Shown here: in pieces, positions 53,667 to 64,000 of the stretch
Numbering within the stretch: the first letter of the stretch is position 1
How the letters are laid out: each line of letters starts with the position of its first letter
From: Sporothrix humicola
Lineage: Eukaryota; Ascomycota; Sordariomycetes; Ophiostomatales; Ophiostomataceae
Assembly (NCBI GenBank): GCA_021396245.1
Contig: WNYE01000043.1
Span: forward strand, 186,001 to 250,000
Direction of reading: 5' to 3'
DNA: 64,000 nucleotides
Made by a program: the position numbers and the translations under genes
Notes under the pieces: model-generated
Told to the model about the DNA's origin: nothing
Database searches by the model: none
The model's input: only the letters and a program-made list of their open reading frames with translations

Positions 53667-56348
53667 TTAGAACCGGTTGCTCGCAGCCCAGATGCTGGCC
53701 GATGCAGAGGCGGCCCAGTCGTTCTCGTCGTACGGCGGTGTGGGCCACTTGTAGTCGGCGGCCTTCTTGCTGAGATCCAACGGCTTGGGCGTCACTGCCT
53801 CGTTGCTGTCGCCAAACAGGACGTTGTGGCCACTGGCGGAGGGCGACGGTGTCGGGTACGGGTTTGAAATGGCAATGTTGCTGACCGATTGCCGCAAAGC
53901 CGGCTTGCCGTCCTTCTCGAGACGCTTCATGGCGCGGTGGGTCGAGTTGAGCACCTCATCGAGCAACTCGTCCTCCTCATCGGGGGCATCGTACTGGTAC
54001 ACGCCCTGCGTGGCCTGGGCCCGCCGTGTCCGGCTAGAGATAGGACCACCGCCACTGCGTGCCGCCACCAACAGGTTGTCAACAGACCGCGGGTGGTGGT
54101 GAGGCAGCGAGTGGTGGCGCTTCAGGTTGGTGTTGCCTGCCAGCGGCACACCAACCGAGTTGCCCATTGTCACCGACGACGTCAGGTTGCTGGTCGAGCT
54201 ATGTGCCGGAATTGTTGGCAGGTAGTTGTTGCCGTTTGTGTTGCCATTGCCGTTAGCATCGCCTGCATAGCCCTGCTTGTCAAGCGAGTCGTAGGTGTTG
54301 CTGCTGGGTAGCACTGATGTTGTCTGGACAGGGACAGCCATTGGCATGTATGAGGCTTGTGTCTGCTGGTCAATAACCATAGACGAGCGGTTGCTGGCCC
54401 AAGGACCACAGCCAGCCTGTGCCTCCATCTCGTCGTACGCAGGCGAGATGGGCGTCTGGTGCCGGCCAGAGAAGCGGCGGGCGCGCTTGCGCAGATGTGA
54501 GAAGAAGCTCTCCTTGTGTGCGCTCGGCGGCGAGACGAGGCCCGTGTTGCCGTTGAGTGCCTGTTCGGCCTGCTGGCGGTGCAGGTCGGCGTAGTGGTTG
54601 GTGCTCGAGGCCACAGACAGCTGGCGGCCAATCTTCTTGGGCGTCTTGTCGTCTGCACGGCCAGCGGCATTGGCATACGCGTCGTTGTACGGTGTCCGGT
54701 TGTTGGCCTGTGCGGTCACAGCGTCGGACATGGGCGAGATAGGGCGGATGGTGGGGAGAATAGGCATCGGGGCCACGTTGGACGGGCCGTTAGTCCAGGT
54801 CGTCCGCTTGCTGGCGGCCGGGCGAACCTTGGGGAGAGCAGCCTCTGACTGGTGGTGCTCGGGTGCCGGGCGAGGACCAGCCGGTGCCTGGTAAGCAACG
54901 TGTGAAGCAGCAGGCGCCAGGTTGGCCTGCGAAGGAACTGGTACCCGTGCAGGCACCTGTGCGTGAGAAGGAACGGGCGCCGGTGCTGGTGCCGGAGCAG
55001 GAGAAGGAGCTGCTGGTGGCATAGCAATAGTCGGTGCTGTAGGCGACGTCACCATTGTGGAAAGGGGAGCAAGGATACCTGCAGGGTCCTTGGACACTGT
55101 GGCATTCGCCTCAGGAGTCGGCTCGGAACGGCCAATGAGTGACTTGCGGTACCACGGCTGCTTGGTCGAGGTAGGCGTGGAGGAACCCGAGTCCTTGGAC
55201 GACCGGCCCAGGTCCGACTGCTTGCGGCCCAGAATGCGCGAGGCAGACGACTTGGGGCGCAGAGGGTCCACAGCATCGATAAAATACTCGTGGGCCAGAG
55301 CCTGCGTGGACGTCGGCCGTGCCTTGGGATCCCACATCAGACACCAGGTAACAAAGTGGCTCAGCGATGCGGGCCACTGCGGTGCCTGCAGAATGGTATC
55401 GATGGGGTGGGGAGCCATCTTGGGGAAGGAGAAGCCCAGCTTGCCAGCAAGGCGCGAGCCCTCCCGCCACTCACCACCACCAACGCGCTGGCCGGCCTTG
55501 TTGTTCCAGTTGCCGGGGCTGCCCATGATCTCACAGACGCGCCAGAGCTGGTCGACCTCGTTGACACCAGGGAAGAGCGGCTTCAGGGTCGCGACCTCGA
55601 CAGCCATGGCACCGACAGCCCAGATATCGACGGGTGCAGAGTACTCGCCGGCCCGCAGCAGAACCTCGGGTGCACGGTACCACCGGGTCGAGACATAGGT
55701 GGTGTATGGCAGCTTGGAGTGTGTCTCACGAGCCAGGCCAAAGTCGGCAATCTTGACGGTGTACGAGGGAGGCGTCGAGGGCGGTGTAACGAGGGATGAG
55801 TAACGGCGGAAGGAGTTTGATGTTTCCTGGTGGCCGGAGGAGGAAACGAGGATGTTTTCGGGCTTGATGTCGCGGTGGAAGAAGTTGTGTGCGTGGATGT
55901 GCTCGAGGCCCTGCATGATCTGGAAGAGGATGCTCTTGACGCTGGCGTTGTCGAGGCACTTGTGGTCTCTTGCCTTCATGAGCTGGTAGAGGTTGCCCTC
56001 CATGTACTCCATGCAGATGTGCAGCTTCTTGGTGAACGGATCCAAGAAGATATCGAGGGCGGGGACAAGGTGCTGGTGTGGTGGCAGGGTGCGCAAAAAG
56101 ACAACTTCACGGAGCTCCAGGCATGGTGTGAACGACTGAAAAGTCTTCTTCATCGTCTTGATGGCAATGACGGTGCCACGGCGAGCGACATTGGAACCGG
56201 CACCGCGAACGCGAGCGAGAACGACGCTGCCAAAGCTGCCGTCGCCAATCTCCTTGAGCACCTCGAAACGCTCTTCGAGAGCCATGGTATTTGCGGCGTG
56301 GTGGTGGCTCGAGGAGCCCCGGTGTGTGAGATCGTGTGTGACGGCCAT
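53667..56348 (-). CDS. ime2: Ime2/RCK-type protein kinase (meiosis and development)
   Basis: Intronless, 893 residues. CMGC-group kinase of the RCK/Ime2 family (MAK/ICK in animals, Ime2 in yeast, ImeB in Aspergillus). Members control entry into meiosis and sexual or light-dependent development. Landmarks: G35-D-G-S-F-G-S-V loop, Lys64, helix C Glu81, HRD 158-160, DFG 202-204. The activation-loop Thr-x-Tyr motif is T216-T-Y218, followed by VSTRWYRAPE, which is typical of the family. An unusual Ser/Thr/Pro insert of about 27 residues lies between the HRD and DFG motifs (169-196). The kinase domain ends near residue 390. The remaining 500 residues form a disordered tail rich in Pro/Ala/Ser with several SP/TP sites. 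The start at 56348 (MAVTHD) is chosen; MALEERF 21 codons later and the in-frame ATG at 56507 are alternatives. Confidence 0.92.
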   Translation of the reverse strand: MAVTHDLTHRGSSSHHHAANTMALEERFEVLKEIGDGSFGSVVLARVRGAGSNVARRGTVIAIKTMKKTFQSFTPCLELREVVFLRTLPPHQHLVPALDIFLDPFTKKLHICMEYMEGNLYQLMKARDHKCLDNASVKSILFQIMQGLEHIHAHNFFHRDIKPENILVSSSGHQETSNSFRRYSSLVTPPSTPPSYTVKIADFGLARETHSKLPYTTYVSTRWYRAPEVLLRAGEYSAPVDIWAVGAMAVEVATLKPLFPGVNEVDQLWRVCEIMGSPGNWNNKAGQRVGGGEWREGSRLAGKLGFSFPKMAPHPIDTILQAPQWPASLSHFVTWCLMWDPKARPTSTQALAHEYFIDAVDPLRPKSSASRILGRKQSDLGRSSKDSGSSTPTSTKQPWYRKSLIGRSEPTPEANATVSKDPAGILAPLSTMVTSPTAPTIAMPPAAPSPAPAPAPAPVPSHAQVPARVPVPSQANLAPAASHVAYQAPAGPRPAPEHHQSEAALPKVRPAASKRTTWTNGPSNVAPMPILPTIRPISPMSDAVTAQANNRTPYNDAYANAAGRADDKTPKKIGRQLSVASSTNHYADLHRQQAEQALNGNTGLVSPPSAHKESFFSHLRKRARRFSGRHQTPISPAYDEMEAQAGCGPWASNRSSMVIDQQTQASYMPMAVPVQTTSVLPSSNTYDSLDKQGYAGDANGNGNTNGNNYLPTIPAHSSTSNLTSSVTMGNSVGVPLAGNTNLKRHHSLPHHHPRSVDNLLVAARSGGGPISSRTRRAQATQGVYQYDAPDEEDELLDEVLNSTHRAMKRLEKDGKPALRQSVSNIAISNPYPTPSPSASGHNVLFGDSNEAVTPKPLDLSKKAADYKWPTPPYDENDWAASASASIWAASNRF

Positions 56349-59300
56349 TGTGAATGATAGAATGATAGAAGACGGCGAAGCGAGGTATCGAGAAAAAGAA
56401 GGCGAGAACGAGAGACAGTAGATTATCGTCGAGGGAGAAGCGAGAGGAAACCCAGCACAAAACGCACGGAAATACACAAACGTTCGTCGAAGGAGCCGAA
56501 GAAGCAAAAGGAGACGAGGTCGCTAAAGAAGGACGGAGAATAAGGAGCGGAACGGTCGACGGCGGCGGCGAAGGCTGCGTCAACCCGGGGAACTCGGACG
56601 AGTACGAGTAGTGGCCGTTTGGGAGGATCTAAAGAAAGAGCGGAAGAGGGCCAGTGTTAGGAAAAGAACGGGCAGCGAAAAAGGGTAGTAAGAAGGTGAG
56701 AGCGATGGGGCATCGTTGATCCACAGGAGGGCTCAAAGATAGATGCAGAGAGCAATCGCAAAGGAATGAACGAGGGAGCACAGGACACCTGAAGCACAGA
56801 AGCACTGAAGCACAGGAGTCCCAGTGAACACAGCACTTGTGTGACCCGTGAGACCCGTGAGCGAGGTCGACGAACAAACGACGTACTTAGATCCCAAAGT
56901 TGAAGGCTCTTTGTGAAAAAGAGCAAGCTTGAAGTTTCCGGCACATTCAGACGGTGTTTTTCGAGGAAAAGAGAGCGAGTTGCATGCGGTTTTTGGTTTG
57001 TAATTGAGGTGCGAAAGGGGCGAGCGAGAATGTTCTAGTGAGAGTAGCTGTGATTGTTTTTCTTCGAGGTATTGCTGGTCGAGAACGAGAGGATGCTGAT
57101 ATTGAATGTCGAGACAAAAGGGGGTGAAGCAAAAAGCGATTGACTGGCTGTAACGAATCGATTTGAGAGCGAGGAAGTGTTGCTACGGTCGCAAAGGGGA
57201 GCGGTCGTGGGCAGCACGAGCTGTCATCGGTGGTCGATGTCGATGCTGAAAAGCTTTGTTGCAGAAAACAAGAGAGAAAAAACCAACGAGACAACGAGGG
57301 GAAAGGGAAGAGAGGAGGATGTAGAAAAGAAGCAAGAAGGAAAGGGAAAAGAAAGGAGAAATGAAATGAAGCTAGATGCGAGAGGGAGATGAGGATGGGA
57401 GGGGGGTGTGTGCAGCGTGGGAAGGCACTACTGAGTATGGGCAGTAGCAGTGCTTGAACACTAGCAGGAGCAAGGGACACAGCACTGAGCAGTCGCTACC
57501 TTGTAGGGAAGGAAGAAGTTGCGGAGGTACGGAGGGAAAGAACGAGCCACTTGAGGTAGAAGATTGCAAGGAAAGAGGTGCTTGGAAGAAACAAGGAAAG
57601 AGCGTACAGAGAAGAGAAAACAATCAGAAGAAAGAGCAATATTGTAATGAACGAATGAAAGCAGAACAGGCAATGCGAGAGGGAGCGAAAAGAGAGGAAC
57701 GCGCACAACAGAGGCAGCGTTCAATCACAGCAATCACACCGGAATGGCCAACAGTGAGCGAAAGAAGAGATGGAACGCGTGTGGGCGACCATTGAGAGAG
57801 GCCACAGGAGAGAGAAGGAGCGTTTGATTGATTTCCTGGGGATTTGGCGAGAGATTGGGGGCAAGACATTACGGGCCCATAGGGAAGGGGGGGTGAACGA
57901 AAGAAGGAGAGAAGGAGAGCGCGACACTGTGGGCATCTCCTGCCCATCACGAGAAAAGGGGGAGGCACGTCTGGAGAGGGTACCTGGATTTTGCGGGAAG
58001 GGCCGGGCGAGCGACAGGTACCACACTCTTTCCTCACACAATTTTCTTGTTCACTATCTATTTTCCCATTTTCCCCTGAGCGGCCCTGGCCCTTGCCCCA
58101 GAGCCGGCGCCCTGGCCGGGCCCTGCCTGCCACTTTCGCTTTCACTTGCACTTTTGCCTTCAACCCACACGCCCCCGTTGGAAGTTTTGTTCACCTTTTG
58201 ACCTAGGGGGGTTCCCTAAAATTAACGCAGGCCAGGCCAGAGAGACCAGAGGCAAATAAAGTGTCAAAAAAAAAAGGAAAATAACTGAATAACGAGAAGA
58301 AAAGGGAGAGGCCCCAAAACAGCGGGGATCACTGCTCCGTAGGGACATAGCAGCACCTGGACTAGCGTCCCTTTTCGAGCCTAGTCCCCGCCCATGGGTA
58401 ATAAACAGAAGGGACCAGCACACACTGCGTCAGAGGGAGGAGACGCTAACAGCTTTTAGCAGGGCGTGGGAAGGAGCTCCCCGGGACGCCAAAAAAAAAA
58501 AGGGATTTAAAAAAGAAGGTGCGATGCAGGGAGGCAAGGAGAGGAAAGAACAACAGAAAGAGAGTCGAACGAAACGAGGAAGGAGAGATCAAGCCACCAC
58601 GGCCACCATATCCAGTCTGGGAAAGTCACACAAATACACAGTTGAGAGGGCTGAAGCCAAAAGAGAAGAAATTGATACAACCACAGCCGGTCGCGATAAA
58701 CGAAATCGAATCACAATTGACGCGAAGCATCGGATGAAAAAGCGAGCCCGCCTTTTCTTGTTCACCTCCACAAGTAAGAAACGAACGATCCCACAAGCCT
58801 ACAAACCCACAACAACAAACACGGTGAGCGCAAAGAGAGCAAAGACTGCTAGAGTTTTGCGAATCTGCGAACCCCCGAGCATGAGTTTGCTTTTGTGTTG
58901 CAGTGCCAAAACTGCCAACAGCATGAAAAACGGATGCCAGCAACGTTAGCGCTATGCGGTTCCCGAACTAGCGCAAGCCCAGGCGGACGGGCGGTCTGGA
59001 GACTGCCGCGACGGCGAAGCGACGGACTGTTTTTTTCGTCTATTTTTTGGAGTTTGAATTGGTCGGTGAGAACAAAGAAAGACGGTGGCGGTCTAGCAAG
59101 CTACTGTGTATAAGTATCTATTTTGTCCTGTCCTCGCGATGTTGAATTATGCATCACCAATTCTTTAGTGAACATCGAAATGAAAGTGGCACGACCCACG
59201 GCCTGGGAGCTGAAAGGATGAGGTTCTTAATGTCTGGCCCGCTGTAGAATTGAGGATTCGCCTACGCAAGCACTTTACGGCGAAATGCTATGGAAAGGTT

Positions 59301-62300
59301 TGCAGGAAATTGTGACGGGCTGTTTTATGCTGAGAGCCTGCAGCGCGAATCTTTCTCATCCTTTCAGACAAGGCCAGGCCCTGAAGAGAAACACAAAATG
59401 AGAAAGAACAGAACGAAGGAAACGCCACAACAACACAAGAAAAACACAAGACGGAGGAGGCGCCTGTTTGTCAGATGGAGGCGTTTTCATAAGGTCGTAC
59501 GCCCGTAATAACGATTATCGGTACGGAGTATGTCGTACGGAGAAACGCGAAAATAACAATGTTTGGCAAACGCAGACAAGGGGACGACGCGAATTTCAAG
59601 AATTTCTTGAAAGAACGACCAAAAAAAAGATACATTGTGGCGGCACACAAACACGGCGTGGACGCAGGTACAGTTACACTCAACGAAACCCACTGAACCC
59701 AGTAAAGTAAATTGATCTGACAAGATACAGAGCCCTTGTCGTCTCTTCCACAGTTCTTGTCTCCTTGTCTGGGCCGGCTGCGTCTCCGCGGTCCACCCTT
59801 CTGGACCTTGTCTGCTTTGTTCAAGGCCCAAGGAAATTTGACCCCCGTTCTTAGCATGAACAAAGCCAACAGGGGATGAAAGGGGGAGGGGACACACAAG
59901 AAACGACAGGCGATGACGGAGGGCGATTGGGAAACGAAAGTTAAGAGAGATTATCGCAAAGAAACAAGATGCACATAATTTTTGTTTTCGTTTTCGTGAC
60001 TTCTGTTTTTGAACATCAGTGGCGAAAGAAACGCGATGCGCAGGTACAGGCAGCAGGGCGCAGGTACGTCTTGACTGACAGCACAGATAGCTTCCGGCGA
60101 TCACAACGCCGCCACTAAAAACACGGCAGGAGCCGATCAGTTGGTGTATGGCAGCTGTGAAAGACAAAAGATATCAAAAAGAAGAAAACAGCTCACCGGT
60201 CAGTGCGGTTGCTGGGCCCAGATAACAAGAAACAAAAACTCAAAAGGAACCATTCATCACCTCGTGTCTGTTTCTCTAGGAACTCTTGTTGCATTGCGAA
60301 CAACAAGTCGCCGTCGTCGGCTCGTCGTTGCTGTTTTTCCTTGTCTTGTTGGTGTTGGTATCTCTCTCTATTTTTCCTCTTTGTTTTGGTGCCAAAATCT
60401 GGTTGGGCGAATGAGACACTGAGAAAGACGGGAAGGCGACGGACGGCGCGGTAGCGGGCGGGCACCACCCAAAGCTAGACAATTTAGCACTTGGCTGCCA
60501 GATTATTAGCTTCCAGCACGACGTAAACAGTAGGCGAGTGAAAAGCCTGGCTCGCCAGGAATGTGTTGGGTGGTGTCCCGGAAGCTTCGGTGGGCAGGAC
60601 CCAGTAGTCTGTTGCCACACAACCTCCGCCCATTCCAAGGCGACCGAGGGAAGGCGATTGTGTTACGACACTCGTCAGATACAGAAAAGGAAAACGAAAG
60701 AATGAAAGAGCGAAAAAAAGGCTCAAAGAGCTCAATGAGGAAGGCACAAAGAGCAGAGGGCACAGGAAAGACGGGACAGAGGCAAGCACTTAAGGCGATC
60801 CCGTCCGAATGCTCCTTCCTGTTTGCGCCTCTCTCTCTTTCCCTTTTACCGTGCCTTTTCTACTGATACTGTCTCGAGTGGCAGCTGCCGTTTGAGGTGA
60901 GTCTTGCTGCAAGATACAGTGCAAGATACGACATAGTAGGTAAGGTGTGTGAATATTCACCTGCCGTGGCAAAACGGCATCCCACAATGGAGAAAGTGCC
61001 AGTTTTTTGCTCCGTCTTGGGAGCAGTGAGTGTGGGCTACGGATCATCCGCGATATCTCGCGTGGGTCACTGGGACGCGCCAGGCGGGAAACAAGGAAGC
61101 AAGCTGGGAGGAAGAAGCAAGGAAAGAAGAAAAAGAACATGAAAAGAACAAGATACTTCTTTCAACTGTGGCTAAAACGGGGGCCGGACGGGGGAAGACT
61201 GTGGCATAATGGAAAATGGGAGAGAAAGTGGGCCAGACATGCAGCCGTCGCGGGAGCAAGCCGTGGTGTGGGAGGAAGAAGGCACGATGGGTAAGAGCAA
61301 AAAAGGGAAGGAGCAGGTAAGAGTACTTCATATTATGAGAGGATAACTGCCAGACACAGGTATTCTCGAGTCCACGAACCACAACACAAACGAACGCTCC
61401 ACGAACAGGCGGCCCTATCAGATACGCAGACAAGCCGGCGAAACGACCGCGAATTGCAGTTTCCTCCGATAGGGCAGCTTGCGAAAGAACCGACATTTGT
61501 GATTTGTTGTCGCCTTTCTCGTCGCCTTGTTTTGGGGCAGTCTTTTTGCTTTCTTGAATATCTGTTTCTGCTGCCGCCATCTCTTCGTATTCACTTCACG
61601 ATGCCATCGTCAAAAGTCAGTTGCAAAGCTACAAACTTTCTTTTGTGACATGCGTCAGGGGCACACATTCACCTTCACACCAAAAAGCAAAAAGCAGAAA
61701 AGCAGCAGGTGCAAGGTACCGGATTTGGCCTTTCCTATTTGGGCGATGGACGGAGACAGACCAGACGAAAGGCGCAAGGGAAAAAGGGGCAGCCGCGGAC
61801 GGCCCCGTTTATTTTTATTTGTGTGGAGCAGGAAGGTGCAGGACGCGACAGAAAGAAGGTGCACAAAATCACACGTCAAAAGGCAAAAGGCGAACATGAG
61901 AAAGCATGGCTTGTCCGCCTTTTTGCTCAGTACAGAGTCGTTGTGTTCACCGCCGTCGCCTGCGAGGATGACATGTTTCTGCAATTGACAGGAGAGACAA
62001 AATGGCAGACAGAAAGACACGGCTGCAGAAGCTTGCATCCTTGCATCCATGCTGTCTCTTTTCTTCTTTCACTTCTTTCTCCTCCTCTCTCTCTTCGCAT
62101 GGCATGAGAAACAAAAAGGGCAGAAAATCGCCTGAAGGTCGCTTGTTTTTGACGCGTTTGATAAAAGTGGCAGGCCAGAGATTGAGAGGGAAAGAGTACA
62201 AAATACTTGAGAATACTTGAATTGGCTGGAGCCAAGAATAGAAATTCGTGTATCGCCTTGTACAAGAAACCTTCTACTCTTACCTAAGTGACCCGCTCTC

Positions 62301-64000
62301 CGTCCCCTGGTAAATTGGTAAAAAATGGTTATTTGGGAGAGAAGGCCCAGGCCAATGGCCTAGCATTTTGTCTTGAAACGGTGACAGGAGGCAGAGAGAA
62401 GGGGAGAAGGCAAAAAAAGAGAAGGAAAAGGGACCAACGGGAAGAAGCGCTGTGCCGAACGTTTTGGAGTGAAATTTCATTAAAATTCTCCTTATTTTCG
62501 AGTATTTTCTCCTCAGACGGTAAATGGTAAATTAGGGGTCGAGAACCTAGCCTGAAACGGCAGTTCAGACAGTAAAATGGACAGTAAAATGGGAGATGTC
62601 AAGCGGGAAAGGAAAAGAGAGCATTGATGGAAATGCTCCAAAATACGACGCAGCATTGGCTCTAGAGCTTCTGTTTTTGAGCTTTGGAATGACACGACAA
62701 AAGGTCTGGAAGTGCTCGACAGGAGGAGATCGGCCATTGTCTCGAGAGAAATGGGAGACGGGAGCTGAAAATGTGTGAAAAACGAGTCAAAAATGTCAAA
62801 AATGTCAAAAGGATGACAAGACACGGTCTATGTCGTAGATGGACAGGAGACAGGCTCGACAGGGTCTCGTTCATGTCGTAGATAGGGGCTTTTCTGATTC
62901 TTATGGATTTTAATGCCCCAGATGCCGTAAAGAATCCAGCGATCAGAGGGTCTTGACAGAATAGAGAGGATAGAATGCGCCAAAAACAAGCCAAAGGAAT
63001 GCATCTCCAGGGTCAATCGGCCCATCCGACAGGACAAAAGCTGATGGGAAGGCGAACCGGGTCAAACCAAACCAGCGGAGGCAGCCGTCTTCTCCGAGAG
63101 ACAAGATGAGGCAAAAGGAGACTCAAAAGGAGATGTGGAGAGGTGGAAAGACTATCGATCTTCTGGCAGATGTCCTGACAGACGAGCTGACCCGCGATGC
63201 AAGGGGGAAGACCGTACAGAGCTCGCAGAAAAGGAGGGGACAGAAAATCACAAAAGGAGAATAGACACACAGGACAGGACGCAATAGTTGACATCCCCCA
63301 CCAAAAGCCAATAATGTCTTGGAAACAGGAGGGGAGGCCGACGAGTGAAGAGGGGGAGGCCGAGGAGGGCAAGACATTGAAAACTGATACGGCATAGATC
63401 GGCCAGCCAGCTTTCTATTTGGTGGAAGATACGGCCATATGAGCGAAGACAAAGAAGAGGGCTTGTCTATGGGAGGGCAATGCTCCGTTGCGATGTGTTT
63501 TTGGACGCACGAGCCTTTCAGCAAAAAGGAGGAGCATGCAACAGAAGGGAAAGGGTTGACAAGAGAGAATGAGGGGAGAAGGGGAAAAGGGAAGAGAAAA
63601 CGTCGATGCGAGCGCCTGTGGGTGGACGTGCGCCAAAATGCAAGTGTCTGTGTGTTTGAACCGTCGACATCGAATGCGACGAAAAATGAATGCTCACAAG
63701 CTCAAGCTCGAGGCAAGGAGCTCTCCGCTTTCCCAAAAAGTCTCGTCTCACCTGCGAGAGCACGGCGTTCGTCACGTCCGCTTCCTGCTTTTGGGTCCTC
63801 GTTTTTTTGGTGTCTGTTTGTCTTTTGTCTGCATATGCACCTTGCGTTCTGTGTGTGTGGAAGATATGCAGGAACATCGCTTCCCATGTGTGTCTTGACT
63901 CTGTGCCTTGCCTTACTTGCCTTGCCAGGTGTGAGCGGAGTTCTTTTGTCAAAAGTGTGGGCGGCTCGCATACTTTGTAGTTTCTTACCTCAAAAGATGC
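56349..64000. other. 7.7 kb gene-poor region at right edge
   Basis: No recognisable coding frame. From about 56,350 to 57,850 the + strand is purine-rich, which fits a long CT-rich leader/promoter of the minus-strand Ime2-type gene. Purine-rich stretches recur at 58,500-58,750, 60,650-60,780, 61,080-61,300 and 63,000-63,600. GGAAGGAGC occurs at 58469, 60811 (minus) and 61306; TACGGAGTA occurs at 59522. No tRNA, transposon or tandem array was identified. The edge may cut into the promoter of a gene outside the window. Confidence 0.5.

Noticed and set aside
63518..63952. 144-codon frame near the right edge, minus strand
   Set aside because: No motif and no start context; neighbouring frames are equally long.
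1..64000. CRISPR arrays, rRNA, bacterial operons, intact transposons, telomeric repeats
   Set aside because: None seen; no regularly spaced repeats, no transposase or reverse-transcriptase motifs, and no TTAGGG tracts.

Overview
The window looks like nuclear DNA of a filamentous ascomycete (Pezizomycotina, most likely a Sordariomycete). Genes are mostly intron-poor. Introns have GTAAGT/GTATGT/GTGAGT-type donors, CTAAC/CTGAC-type branch points and CAG/TAG acceptors. The proteins are eukaryotic-fungal: PDK1-type kinase, BAF60/SWIB subunit, HSF-type factor, Ctf4/Mcl1, HSPA12-like ATPase, Ime2-type kinase. No bacterial operons, tRNA, rRNA, CRISPR array or intact transposon were found. Genus-level placement cannot be made from the sequence alone.

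Layout. 0.5-1.5 kb (-): conserved fungal protein of unknown function. 4.7-5.9 kb (-): disordered protein with a CDC26-like N-terminus, whose frame is broken by one TAG. 8.7-11.4 kb (+): PDK1/Pkh-type kinase with a C-terminal PH-like domain. 12.8-15.2 kb (+): SWI/SNF-RSC BAF60 subunit, three exons. 15.9-16.9 kb (+): short-chain dehydrogenase. It converges on a small disordered basic protein at 17.1-18.1 kb (-). 19.4-21.5 kb (-): HSF-domain transcription factor, three exons. 21.5-32.3 kb: a 10.8 kb stretch with no convincing gene. 32.3-35.1 kb (-): Ctf4/Mcl1 replisome adaptor, divergent from a WD40 protein (35.7-37.2 kb, +). Then an AKAP7/ASCC1-like 2H phosphoesterase (37.5-38.4 kb, +). 39.4-42.1 kb (+): coiled-coil protein, three exons. 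44.9-46.4 kb (+): protein with degenerate zinc fingers. 47.9-50.6 kb (-): HSPA12-like Hsp70-fold ATPase. 53.7-56.3 kb (-): Ime2/RCK-type kinase. 56.3-64 kb: a second gene-poor stretch reaching the window edge.

The genes do not form a pathway cluster. The set is core housekeeping and regulation: chromatin remodelling, replication and cohesion, cell-wall/stress/nutrient kinase signalling, and developmental control. The two largest non-coding stretches lie directly upstream of developmental regulators, the HSF factor and the Ime2-type kinase. This resembles the long promoters of morphogenesis genes in other fungi, but that reading is an inference.

The most interesting signals are: the in-frame TAG in the CDC26-like gene; three CGCGT cores within 35 bp in the promoter shared by Ctf4 and the WD40 gene; an exact 9-mer, GGAAGGAGC, found 15 times by eye and only outside coding exons (once inside a hairpin); and the two large gene-poor blocks.
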